64,000 nucleotides of DNA from Brettanomyces bruxellensis. Taxonomy: Eukaryota > Ascomycota > Pichiomycetes > Pichiales > Pichiaceae. The position numbers were made by a program, and so were the translations under genes. Of this stretch, positions 9,788 to 20,713 are shown one piece after another. The notes under the pieces are model-generated. The model saw nothing but the letters and a program-made list of their open reading frames with translations, was not told the origin of the DNA and did not search any database. How positions within the stretch are numbered: position 1 is the first letter of the stretch; each line of letters starts with the position of its first letter. The stretch covers positions 2,671,001 through 2,735,000 of the forward strand of contig NC_054690.1 of assembly GCF_011074885.1 (NCBI RefSeq), in the 5' to 3' direction.

Positions 9788-10624
9788 ATGCCGGCACAGA
9801 GTTGGAAGCGAGGAAGCGACGAGACTGCTTTAACCATATCATCTAAATCTATGAAGACATTCGAACTCGCGACGGGAAAAGATGACAAAATTTCGGGTGG
9901 TTCAGGGTCGAACAACATAAAATCGGTGGATGATAGAAATGGTAAGAAGCACGAGAGCATACCAGTTGATTTGAGAACACAAAATATAAAACAGGGGACC
10001 AAGTTACTATTTCCAAAATTTCCAGATCCATTGATGAATAGAGAGCTTTTAATCACTACTTCTTTTCTTCGTCCTCACTCCGGGTTTGTAGGCACACAAC
10101 AATCTGGAAGGCTAGCATATGATGTTCAGGTTGATCTTAAGGAAGTAAATTTGGAAAAATCTTTCCTTACTGGATTCCTTACCATTCATGGACTTACTGA
10201 AGCACATCCAGAAATAACCACTTTTTTCAGAGGGGAAATAGTGGGACCGAAGTTTTCTTTTTACACAAAACATCCCGAATGGGGATCAACAAAGAAAAAT
10301 GATATTCAGCATTGGGGAAGATTTCCTAGCTGGAGGAAGCTTAATTTTAATACAGATGATGATGCAGAAAACCACCAAATATATAAAGAAGCAAAACAAG
10401 GCGAGTTTTTGTACATGCGATGGAAAGAATTATTTTTGGTTCCCGATGCACGTATTAAAAACATCAAAGGTGCGTCTTTCACTGGATTTTACTACATATC
10501 ATTTAATCAGCTTACCGGATCTATCAGTGGATTATATTTTCATAAGAGCTCGGACAAATTTCAGAGACTTGATCTTTCGCATATACCTGATGGAGGTATA
10601 TCTCCTACTTATCAATATGCATGA
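9788..10624 (+). CDS. GID4: GID E3 ligase substrate receptor Gid4/Vid24
   Basis: Gid4 (Vid24) is the exchangeable substrate receptor of the GID/CTLH ubiquitin ligase; it binds N-terminal proline degrons on gluconeogenic enzymes when glucose returns. The 278-residue protein carries the Vid24 beta-barrel fold from about residue 95 on: SFLRPHSGFVGTQQSG, then FLTGFLTIHGLTEAHPEITT, FFRGEIVG, HWGRFPSW and the C-terminal SFTGFYYISFNQLTGSISG. It is shorter than the 362-residue S. cerevisiae protein because the variable N-terminal extension is reduced. The ATG at 9788 is the first in frame. It acts in cytosol and nucleus. Confidence 0.95.
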   Translation: MPAQSWKRGSDETALTISSKSMKTFELATGKDDKISGGSGSNNIKSVDDRNGKKHESIPVDLRTQNIKQGTKLLFPKFPDPLMNRELLITTSFLRPHSGFVGTQQSGRLAYDVQVDLKEVNLEKSFLTGFLTIHGLTEAHPEITTFFRGEIVGPKFSFYTKHPEWGSTKKNDIQHWGRFPSWRKLNFNTDDDAENHQIYKEAKQGEFLYMRWKELFLVPDARIKNIKGASFTGFYYISFNQLTGSISGLYFHKSSDKFQRLDLSHIPDGGISPTYQYA

Positions 10625-10977
10625 CCTATTTCGTCAGCATAGACCTTTTGTATTTTCTTGTTTGGCATTTTGTGGCATTTTTTGGAACTTTATAATTAAT
10701 AAAACGGGAATCATCTTTGGGGTCTTAAAAGACGATTTTGATTTTTAATCTTACGTAAGAAACATATTAATACTGCGACACTCCTTATCTTTTTCAGCAC
10801 ATCAGATTGGGCACACCTTAATACAAAAAAAAAAGGACTTCAGAAAATTTGGCGCTTAGTACTTTCTCAATGTAATTAAGTTGAATAGAATAACCTTTCG
10901 AATCAAATTCATAATATTTGCCTTTATCCATCTTTAAATTCATTGAGGATATTCTACTATTAACTAAAAATTAACGG
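10625..10977. other. GID4-SMK1 intergenic region
   Basis: About 350 bp of AT-rich sequence between two same-strand genes. An overlapping frame continuing past the GID4 stop is a shadow frame. I looked for a middle sporulation element upstream of SMK1 and did not find a clear match. Confidence 0.5.
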
Positions 10978-12189
10978 ATGATTGAGGAGTTAGAATTCAA
11001 CGAAGAGGTGCCCCTTAATGCACAACCTCACGCCACGCTTCGTCATTCCATGCTGTTCCAAAATAAAAGGAATTACTTACAAAAGGAATCCCTGAAAACG
11101 GTATATGAAAAAGCCAATTTTTATGTCGATAGCAATTATCAGATCTTGAATGTGCTTGGAAAAGGTTCATATGGTACTGTTTGCTCCGCGGTTAACACGA
11201 CTGCAGAAGGAAAGCCACAACTTGCGATCAAGAAAGTTTGTAATATCTTCTCAAAAGAGGTACTTTTAAAAAGAGCTATTCGTGAACTAAAATTAATGGC
11301 TTTTTTCAAGGGTCATAAAAATATTATTAATCTTATTGATTTGGATATAGTCTACAAGAAGCCGTATGATGGCTTATACTGCTTCCAGGAATTAATCGAA
11401 TACGATCTAGCCAAGGTCATTCATTCATCAGTCCAATTTTCTGAATATCACATTCAATGTTTCCTGTATCAGATACTTTGCGGATTAAAATATATTCATT
11501 CGGCTGATGTGATTCACAGAGACCTCAAACCGGGTAATATTTTGGTTACTTCACAAGGAATCCTAAAAATATGCGACTTTGGCTTGGCGAGGGGAATCAA
11601 TGAGAAATTTATGCAGAACAATAGAGGATCTCACAACATTACACATTATGTGGCAACAAGATGGTATCGAGCGCCAGAACTTATTCTTTCAAGAAGAACT
11701 TATGGTAAGCCAGTGGATATGTGGGCAGCTGGGTGCATTTTAGGCGAACTTTATGGTCGTAGGCCCATGTTTATAGGGAACAGCCAGATTCATCAGATTA
11801 CAGAAATTTGTAAAGTATTAGGAACACCTTCAAGGAAAGTTATTCTTTCATATGAATCTGCTGCGGCATGGGACTTTTTTTCAACCACGAGACCCTCATT
11901 CCAGAAAAAGGATTTGAATGCTCTTTTTCCGAATGCAAATACAGATGCTATTACCATTCTATCAGGGCTGCTTTGCTGGGATCAAAAATCAAGACTTACC
12001 GTGGGAGCAGCAATTGAAAGTCCCTTTTTTAGCACGGTGAGAAATATAGACGAGGAACCAAACACAGAAACTGTATTTGACTTTAATTTCGAACACCAAG
12101 CTAGTTCCATTGAGGAAATGAAAATCATGCTACAAGATGAAGTGGACCAATTTCGTGCACAAGTAAGAAAGACAAGCATTAAAATATAG
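10978..12189 (+). CDS. SMK1: Sporulation-type MAP kinase (Smk1)
   Basis: A 403-residue MAP kinase most like S. cerevisiae Smk1 (388 residues), which controls spore-wall assembly in meiosis. It has a glycine loop GKGSYGTV at residues 61-68, ATP-binding Lys85, the catalytic-loop motif HRDLKPGNILV with Asp182, DFG at 200-202, and the MAPK-specific VATRWYRAPEL after the activation lip. The lip reads ITHYVATRWY, so the dual phosphorylation site is Thr222-His-Tyr224. Smk1 has TNY, unlike the TEY or TGY of most MAP kinases. The start at 10978 is the first ATG. It lies head-to-tail before VPS15 with a 279-bp gap. Confidence 0.85.
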   Translation: MIEELEFNEEVPLNAQPHATLRHSMLFQNKRNYLQKESLKTVYEKANFYVDSNYQILNVLGKGSYGTVCSAVNTTAEGKPQLAIKKVCNIFSKEVLLKRAIRELKLMAFFKGHKNIINLIDLDIVYKKPYDGLYCFQELIEYDLAKVIHSSVQFSEYHIQCFLYQILCGLKYIHSADVIHRDLKPGNILVTSQGILKICDFGLARGINEKFMQNNRGSHNITHYVATRWYRAPELILSRRTYGKPVDMWAAGCILGELYGRRPMFIGNSQIHQITEICKVLGTPSRKVILSYESAAAWDFFSTTRPSFQKKDLNALFPNANTDAITILSGLLCWDQKSRLTVGAAIESPFFSTVRNIDEEPNTETVFDFNFEHQASSIEEMKIMLQDEVDQFRAQVRKTSIKI

Positions 12190-12468
12190 GTCTTTATAAA
12201 TATAAATATGCTCTGACTTTTATTTTTATCAAATTAGCAAACTGTTAAGTAAAGTATATCGTAGCAGCATACAAATCAATGTGTTTCATTGCTCCATTTT
12301 TTTTTTTGTCTACACCGCGACGATAATGAAATAATAAATTAATAATTGTTAAATAAAAAAGGGGTTAGATTGTAAATAAGAACTAAGGGGCTATTCTTAA
12401 ATTCATTTATAATTCACCAGCTCCTTGTCTGCATTAACATTATAGAACTCGTTTATCAACACAAAAGA

Positions 12469-15400
12469 ATGGAGCCAGAACTGGCTTTAATGGTTCCATC
12501 GGCACAAACCGTTGCGATTTCCGCATATATTGACTTTTTGCCGGAGATTCAGTACTCAAAGCCAGTGGGAACATCCCGATTTCTAAAAGCAGTCAAGTGT
12601 TTGGATAAAAATGGTACGGCAATTGTCAAACTTCTTATTAAGCCTACATCCGAGATAAATTTAGGTAGCTATTTGGAAGAAATGGAAAAGACAAGAATAA
12701 AATTAGTGGGTTTATCGAATGCGCTTCCTTATCACCTTATCCTGGATTCTCAAAGGGCTTGCTATTTTATACGCCCATACCTCCGATACAATTTATATGA
12801 AAGACTTTCAATTCGTCCATTTTTAGAGGATGTGGAAAAGAAATGGATTATCTATCAGCTTCTAACAGCTCTTTCGCAATTTCATGCCAAGGGCGTAACA
12901 CACGGTGACTTGAAAACAGAAAATATTCTTTTGACTTCATGGAATTGGTGCATGATCACAGATTTTGCCACAATAAAACCTACATACCTTCCAGACAGGA
13001 ATCCTCTTCAATTTTCGTTTTATTTTGATACAGCTCAGAGGCATAGTTGTTGTCTGGCTCCTGAGCGTTTTGTGTCGCTTAGTGATGAAGAAACCAGCAA
13101 GATGAATACAAAGGAAAAAGTGACGGAGTCAATGGATATATTTGCATTGGGATGTGTTATAGCTGAAATTTATACGGAGGGATTACCAATATTTACGTTA
13201 TCGCAAATGTTTAAGTACAAGAAAGGCCAATACATACCTAATCTAGATTCAGTGAAAGATTCAAATGTTCGCAAAATGATCAAAAGTATGATAAGCTTAA
13301 ATCCTGAAGAAAGGTTAAGTGCCAGTGAATACTTACAAAAATTTAGAAAATTAGTGTTTCCAGATTACTTTTACACTTTCCTATATGCTTACGTGAAAGA
13401 CCTTTCTAAAAACCATAATTCGGATTCTGCTACTCAATTTGGGGGTTGTGACAGGAAGATTAATTGTATTTACAACGATTTTGGAAAGATTGCTTTTTAC
13501 TTGAATTTCAAACGAATAGCGACAAGAAAATCACCTCAAAGTTTTAATGAGCCTATAGGTTCTATAATTCCAATGGAGATAAACTTGCCTGGCGTTCAGC
13601 GCCATGCACCTAGACCTACATCCGAAATATTTACCAATGAAACAAATGGTGACTGCGCTGGACTTATCATTCTTTCCGTGGTCTTATATACACTAAGGAA
13701 TACTACTCATGCATCATTACGTATGAAAGCATGCGAGCTGATATTGGCAATTGCTGAACAGCTTCACGACGAAGCAAAACTTGATCGTTGCTTGCCGTAT
13801 TTAATATACATGCTTGATGATCCCGGGGAAGATGTACAGGGTACGGCGCTACGAACATTAACACAACTACTTAAAATAGTGGATACAGTAACACCAATGA
13901 ATACGTCTATTTTTCCTGACTATTTGCTACCGAAGCTTGAAAGTTTTTTGAGGCGGTCGTACACAAATGAAGAAGAGGCTCCCGATTTAGGGAAAGATAA
14001 AAATTCAATTTCATACATACGGACAATATTTGCATCCTGTTTGCCACATCTTGCGTTATCATCAAAAAGATTTAAAGAACTTTCCGTTCTTATGACTATG
14101 CATATAAAAACATTTAATGATCCAGAAATAGAGAATCATCTTACAATAGATGATGATTCTTATATCGAAGAGGGATATCAGAGAACTATTAGATGCTTTG
14201 AAAACTTGACAATTCAGATAATGACAGATCCAGATGCAAACGTTAGAATTGGCTTACTTAGAAATATTCTTCCACTCTGTACATTCTTCGGTAGGGACAA
14301 GACAAACGATGTAATTTTGAGCCACCTTATTACTTATTTGAATGATAAAAATACTCAACTAAAGTTGGCTTTCGTTTCGAGCATTGTTACGATATCAATA
14401 ACCGTTGGAATTGTGAGCCTTGAACAATACATATTACCACTACTAGTGCAAGCTCTAACCGATCCTTCCGAACTTGTTGTTTTTGAATTACTTAGAGTTT
14501 TCACAGAATTAATAGGACTTGGGTTAATCAGGAAGCAATATTTGTTGAATTTGGTGAAATTCACGGTTAAACTTACTTTACATCCAAATACTTCAATCAG
14601 GGAAGCGGCTTTAAATCTTACAATTACAGCAGGAAAACAGCTCTCATTTGCTGACCTTTATTGCATGCTTTATCCAATAATCAGACCATACTTCAAGCAT
14701 GAAATTACATCATTTCGATGGAGCAGCCTTTTCATTTTATCACAGGATCCGATTCCCCGTTCGGTATATACAATTACGAAGAGCTGGTCTCTCAAAAATG
14801 AACCCACCCTTTTTTGGCAAAGATCCAGCTCAAAGAAAAGTCAAGGAGGAATCGATTTATTTGGAAATCTAGATCTGCCATTTATGAGGAAGGAAAGCTC
14901 GGATGATAATAGGTACAGAAATTTGACTAGAAATTATTTGCCTCATGCTTCTGATGTTGTTGGTAATCTTGAAATTCCCTTAAGCACAGAGGATTTTAAA
15001 CAGATTTCAAGATTGAAAAACATTGGCTTTGAAAACTCAGAACTTTGGAAAATAGCAACATTACGTTTATATATTTACAAAGTGGCACATGCATCGTACA
15101 ACAGCAGCAACAGGTTGAAAGATAACACATCCTACTCTAACCGTCTCAACATTCTTCCCAGAAGTGTGTTTATTGACATTTCTTACAGTCACAGTGCATT
15201 GGAGAATGCATCTCAACTAAATTCTGAATCGAGAAGTATTCAACGCAACGGTACTTCTGAAGTAATTTTGGAGCCAAAAAGTAAGTTTGAAGAGAACGAT
15301 AATTCTAAGGGTAAACCAAAACTTGTGATTAGTTCAAAAGTATCACTGCCTTCTACGGAACAGTCAAGTGATATAGCGAGGGGAAATACGTGGACAAGCT

Positions 15401-17018
15401 CAGGCTTGAACGCTGAAGGAAAAATGATTTATCAGGGCTCCATTATTTCTGGAGGAAGAATTATTAATATTAACAAGGAAGAGCCACCGAAATATTCCTT
15501 GGTTACTAAAATGAAATATAGCTATAATGGAAACAACAGATATATTATCAAATTCCTCAAAAGTTTGCACTTTGAACCAGAATTGGCAGATTATCAAGAG
15601 TTTGGGAAGGCAATAAAAAGGTCTGGAATGTACATTCATCAAAAACATACAGATGAAGCAGTGAGCGATTTCAAAAAAAATAGTATCAGCAAAAATGTCT
15701 CAAAGAAATCCCTACTTATTTCGCAAATAGCGGGCAGCGATAGCTTACTAGAATTTGTTATTTCATCTTGTGATGGCGCTTTTTTAATAACAGGAGATAA
15801 GAAAGGAGATATTAAAGTTTGGGATAGTACACATTTGGAAAGCCCAGCAAACACTAAGATATTTTGCTCGTTGAGTCTTGGATCCAGAGTGACATCTCTT
15901 TGTGGCATGTCAAAATATAACTGCTTTGCTGTGGCGACGGAAGACCGTATGATTAGAATAATTCGGATGGAACCAATATTACTCTCGAATGTGGTTGGTA
16001 AACCAAAAAAGGCGGCAAGCGTTAAGATCATTAGACAGTACAAAACAAAGGAAGAAGAAGGATTTGCATCAATTTTGAAATTTTGCAATGAAGATAACCA
16101 GTTAACTGATGACACACTAATACCTCATTTAGTTTACTGCACCGTTAGATCTAAGATAGTCTTTATTGATATAAGGGAAATGAAACCGATATATATTATT
16201 CAGAATGACCTCTCACATGGGATTCCAACTGCAATATGCGTGGGAAGCAATCTTTCATGGCTACTTATTGGAAGTTCTGAAGGTATATTAGACTTATGGG
16301 ATCCTTCCCTAATGTTGCACATGAATTCAGTTGGATTTAGACATCAAAGTTATCAAATTAATAATCTTGAATTTCTCCCGCATTTTTTTGAAACAGATCT
16401 GGCTGAATCACATTATGTGGCTGCAATAGGTGGAACTGGAAAAGCAGATGTCATAATATGGGATATTTCAGATTTACGTCCTGCGATAGTACTTTGCTCT
16501 TCTTCTGTAAGTTCATCTGTCGACACATATAATGTTAAAGATCTTGATGAGAAAAATAAAGTGAGCAGCGAGGATACATTAGCACCTACCAATTTTTTGG
16601 TGAGAAAAGAGGATATCGAAACCGATCAGAGTTGCACGGCAATGGAGGTTGTATTTCCCCTATCAAATGATGAGACTACCGGCATTTTGTGCTCTACACC
16701 AGCAGGCGAAATTATTCTTTGGAATCTTCCGGATTACGGTAAATCGCGAGTTATAGTACATCCTGATAAGCATCGTAATGAAAGCCAGAAAAATGAGGTT
16801 TCGTTTGCTTATTCGAAGGTCAACTCTCATCTTTCATTTGTTAATGAAGTCCATGCAAATGGAAATAATGCCGATATCTGGACAATGAAGATACATTTCA
16901 AAATGGGCATGTTGACAAATCAGAAAATGACATTATTAAGGACATCACAGTTCTACTTGACCCATATAACTTGATAGTATCTGTAAACCGAAGTGGCACA
17001 ATTAACGTGAACAGATAA
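12469..17018 (+). CDS. VPS15: Vps15 PI3-kinase regulatory protein kinase, with a 3' frame break
   Basis: Vps15 is the membrane-associated pseudokinase-like subunit that activates the PI3-kinase Vps34 in vacuolar sorting and autophagy. The main frame (12469-16974) gives 1,501 residues: an N-terminal kinase domain with HGDLKTENILLTSWNW (147 is Asp) and DFA instead of DFG, as in known Vps15; HEAT-like repeats from about 430 to 760; and C-terminal WD repeats from about 1085. The normal C terminus is not in this frame. After 16869 it continues in the -1 frame (ending LLDPYNLIVSVNRSGTINVN) and stops at 17018. One base therefore seems missing between 16869 and 16974. The N terminus reads MEPELALMVPSAQ where yeast has Gly at position 2, so N-myristoylation is not expected. 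Confidence 0.93.
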
Positions 17019-18638
17019 TTAAATGAACTAATATTTGACCCCTTCTTGTATTACACTGTACTGTCTATTACTCGGTCAGCTTATTAAAATTTCAGATAAT
17101 AGTATAACAGCTTTGATATAAGATAGAAAATACTATTAACTTTTAAGGTGTTTAGATATCATATCATGTAGTCTCGAAAGCTACAGAAAAATAGTAATGA
17201 TATATGATATGTACTCAAAAATTGTTGATTAGTTATGAATGTAAGGCTAAATTTCTATTAAATATATGTAATTGGCCATTTATGTATTTTCAAGGATTAA
17301 AACAAAAAATGAATGAACCGAAAAAAGGACTAAAAAAAAGTGGAACAATAAAATGAATTCAACGAGTATAAAGGCGTAGCATATATCGAGAGCAAGAAGT
17401 AAAGTACGAAAAAAGTAAAACGGGTTCATGGATTGTTTACCTGTACATCATTAGTATGTAATACTATTTTATAAATTGCGTGCGTTATCATAAGATTGCA
17501 GTTGGCGAGCGGATTTAAAGCTATAAGTATCAAAAACTGATTATGAAATGGATCAGAAAGCTTGGAAAAGGTAGGTCTAAATTATATTATAAAACTCGTT
17601 TAAGAGATGGTCATTGACTAAATTGACGGATTATTTAATTTATAGCCTTTCAGAAGAATTTATTGACTAAAATCAATATACTCTCAAACAATCATTTATT
17701 GAAAGGGAAGCTTTTATAAAGGTGTGCGCGCTCATTCCACACAGATGATCCAAAATATCATATGAAACAAGTAAAGAACTAATAGGAATAAAGTAAATAA
17801 AATAATTATCACGAATTATAACCGAAACGGTAATAAGGAAACGAACGAGAGGACAGTTTGAAAAGAAATAGGTTGATAACATATTTAATGTGAATCCAAG
17901 TGTAGTATACCCGCCGACAGTCGCGTCTGTATAAAACTGCACTGCCTTGCTTATTCCAAGAAAATTTCACTCTTAAGGATCAAAGTTATTTAAGTATGCG
18001 TATTTCCCTTACCGCTAGTTCTTTGTCCCCCCTTCTTTGATTCTTCTACTTTTACACACTTCATTTTTTTAGTATTAAAAACATTCAATATAACAGCTGT
18101 CGAGAAACTTCATAAAGGAATAGGTGTCACACTTAAAACCAAATCAACTTAAATATTGCACCAAGCTATTATATGAATTTAGGTTAGTTATCAACAAGGC
18201 AAATCTCCAGATAATATCCTCCCTACATTTTTGGGTTTTTATTTGTATCATAATATACGTTATACGGTTAATTTGAATCGACAGATCTCTTGGCAACATT
18301 AACTACGGCTTACAAAATAAATGGGAAGACGTCGCATTATCCTATCCTGCCAATAGGGCACATTTTTTTTTTTACTTTATACTCATCCGCACACCTAACT
18401 AATTACTCTTATTTCACTATCGTCATGGCTTATTAATCAATATATAATATAATAGACATCTTTGAACATTTTTATGTTAAGAATTATTCATACAGTAAAC
18501 AACATTTAATAGATCATTGACTCTGGCTGAATTTTAGAGAACCGTGGAAACGGAGATACTTGGTAAAGATTATCGCAGACAAATATTTGCAGTGCAGGCT
18601 GTCATTGCGAATTAACTGGGTTGAAAACACATAATCAT
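17019..18638. other. VPS15-HEL1 intergenic region
   Basis: About 1.6 kb with no supportable gene. A minus-strand open frame near 17673-17942 lacks an ATG and looks random. The sequence is AT-rich with scattered T and A tracts (for example 18365-18375) and one run of six C near 18045 containing CCCCT. I see no tRNA or recognisable snRNA. The length leaves room for an unrecognised RNA gene. Confidence 0.5.
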
Positions 18639-20600
18639 ATGCCTCTTTCGAAGTTGGGAGATAACGAGCTATCCAGCGATTCAACTGACTTTGAATATGA
18701 AGAAGAAGATAGTGACAATTGTGACTTTGAGTTAGAAGATGAAGATTCCGAAGATATCACATCAAACGGAGAGGAACAGTTATCCAATAGAAATGACGAG
18801 ACCTTAGGTGTATCATACACTTTTCCTGTCTCACATACAAAAATGAATACAAAGACACACCGAATGATATATAAATCGGTGAGTTTAGAGGACATGGAAA
18901 TATTGTTAGATAAGAAGGTTACGGCGTTAAATTCGGTGCTACAGCTAGGTAATAATACATGTCTCATACTACTAGTAAAGTATAAATGGAATCAAGACAA
19001 ATTATTAGAGGATTATACAAATGGCAATATTACGAACTATGGATTAGTTATGGAATTGCAAAAACAGGAGCAAAGGAGATCTAATATACCACTCATAAAG
19101 GAGGTCAGAGATCCCAAATTTACCTGCCATATATGCTTTAACAATCCATCAGAGGGCCATCCGTTGACAGTATTTACGTTAAGTAGCTGTGATCATCCAT
19201 TCTGTGTTGATTGTTACATAAATTATTTGAAAGAAGCCAACAAAGACAAGAAGTTACTGTTGAGATGCCCCGAACCCACATGTAAGCAACTCATTACTAT
19301 GTCTGATCTACAGAAGATTAGTAACTTCGAATGGGACAGAAAGAACCAAGAAAAATTGAGGGAGGAACAAAAATGCATATCAGCGGAACAACAATCCATA
19401 ACGGAGGAAGAAATTAAAACTAGGTATCAGGGCGACAAACTCTCTTCCAAACTACATGACTTGAACCTTGATGACATTTCAGATTCCGAAGATGAAGATT
19501 TAATATATCCAAGCCATTCCGAAGAAAAAACTGATAAAGCAAAATGTGACACTGATAATCATAGTGATCCTGATTTTGATACGGCCATTACTAATTTTCA
19601 ACAACAAATTATGGAGAAAGAAAGAACAGAGCGGGAGCATGAACGTAACAAAACAATAGCTTCAAAATATAAGCTGAATTTGACCGAAAATTACTGTTCC
19701 GCCCATTATAAATACTTTAAAAACTGTCCAATCCCAAATTGTGATTCAATGGTTATGCAAGTTGGGTTTGATTCTGACAAAGTGGGAACGCTCTCGGAAT
19801 TTGTTGAAAGAAAGCTTGTTCCAACTGTCGTGTGTACTCATAAGCACCGATTTTGCTTTAACTGTTTGCAGGAGGACCATTCACCTTGCCCATGTTCTTT
19901 AGCAAAAGAATGGGAGAAAAAATGCAAGGATGATACGGAAACTTGTCATTGGTTAGCTGCAAACACTAAGGACTGTCCTCACTGCTCAACACCAATCGAA
20001 AAAAATGGTGGCTGTAACCACATGATTTGTTTCAAATGCGGATTTGCGTTCTGCTGGAACTGCCTTCAGAAATGGTCGTTACATTATAATGATTTCAATT
20101 GTACTGTCTACGTGGGCGACGCAGATGATGCGAAGAAAGATCAGGATAAGAATAAGAAATTGCTTCGGAGATATATGTTCTATTTCGAACTGTTCGATAA
20201 CCAGAAGAGATCATTGGACGCTGACAAAAAGCTTTTAAGAAAGTTTGAGAATAATCTTAGAAATATTCAAGAAAGGTGTGGCGTATCATGGATAGAAGCT
20301 CTTTTTTATAGGGAAAGTATGGACATTCTCTTTAGGGCTCGTCATGAACTGATGTGGACATATGCAACGATGTATTACATTGGTACAAAAAACTCCTGCG
20401 AGCTTGCAAATGCTGCCCAACAGCTTTTTTCCCGAAACATTGAAAAACTTTCAAGATTATTCTTGGATACCAAGATTGAAATGATATTCAAGCAAAGGAA
20501 TAAGTTTCTGAATTATGCAAATCTTGTAGAGGAAACCCGTGAATTACTGGAAGAGACATTTCTTGATTATATTTCCAAGGATCAAACCAAATTAATTTAA
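18639..20600 (+). CDS. HEL1: RING-between-RING ubiquitin ligase (Hel1-like, Ariadne family)
   Basis: The 653-residue protein has an acidic N terminus (about residues 10-45), RING1 near residues 163-215 (CHICFNN... CDHPFCVDCY ... RCPEPTC), an IBR domain around 345-430 and RING2 near 446-485 (CPHCSTPIEKNGGCNHMICF). The Cys in GGCNHM is the thioester-forming catalytic residue of RBR ligases. A C-terminal helical segment resembles the Ariadne domain. In S. cerevisiae the closest protein is Hel1 (551 residues), reported to ubiquitinate excess histones. An acidic insertion between RING1 and IBR (around residues 265-335) makes this one longer. The frame is open from a TTG at 18621; the first ATG is 18639. 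It converges on GLC3. Confidence 0.85.
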   Translation: MPLSKLGDNELSSDSTDFEYEEEDSDNCDFELEDEDSEDITSNGEEQLSNRNDETLGVSYTFPVSHTKMNTKTHRMIYKSVSLEDMEILLDKKVTALNSVLQLGNNTCLILLVKYKWNQDKLLEDYTNGNITNYGLVMELQKQEQRRSNIPLIKEVRDPKFTCHICFNNPSEGHPLTVFTLSSCDHPFCVDCYINYLKEANKDKKLLLRCPEPTCKQLITMSDLQKISNFEWDRKNQEKLREEQKCISAEQQSITEEEIKTRYQGDKLSSKLHDLNLDDISDSEDEDLIYPSHSEEKTDKAKCDTDNHSDPDFDTAITNFQQQIMEKERTEREHERNKTIASKYKLNLTENYCSAHYKYFKNCPIPNCDSMVMQVGFDSDKVGTLSEFVERKLVPTVVCTHKHRFCFNCLQEDHSPCPCSLAKEWEKKCKDDTETCHWLAANTKDCPHCSTPIEKNGGCNHMICFKCGFAFCWNCLQKWSLHYNDFNCTVYVGDADDAKKDQDKNKKLLRRYMFYFELFDNQKRSLDADKKLLRKFENNLRNIQERCGVSWIEALFYRESMDILFRARHELMWTYATMYYIGTKNSCELANAAQQLFSRNIEKLSRLFLDTKIEMIFKQRNKFLNYANLVEETRELLEETFLDYISKDQTKLI

Positions 20601-20713
20601 GGATATATATAATATACGAAAACATAAGTAATATATACACAAACATGTATAATCTCTTTTCTTCTTAAAATAGCTGTGCCTAATACAAATTATCAAAAAG
20701 ATTAAGTCCTTGA

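Noticed and set aside
17223..17320. Second LTR starting TGTTGATTAG
   Set aside because: No matching CA end with a 5-bp target-site duplication was found downstream.
17673..17942. 89-codon minus-strand open frame in the VPS15-HEL1 gap
   Set aside because: It lacks an ATG start and has no recognisable domain; composition looks like random AT-rich DNA.
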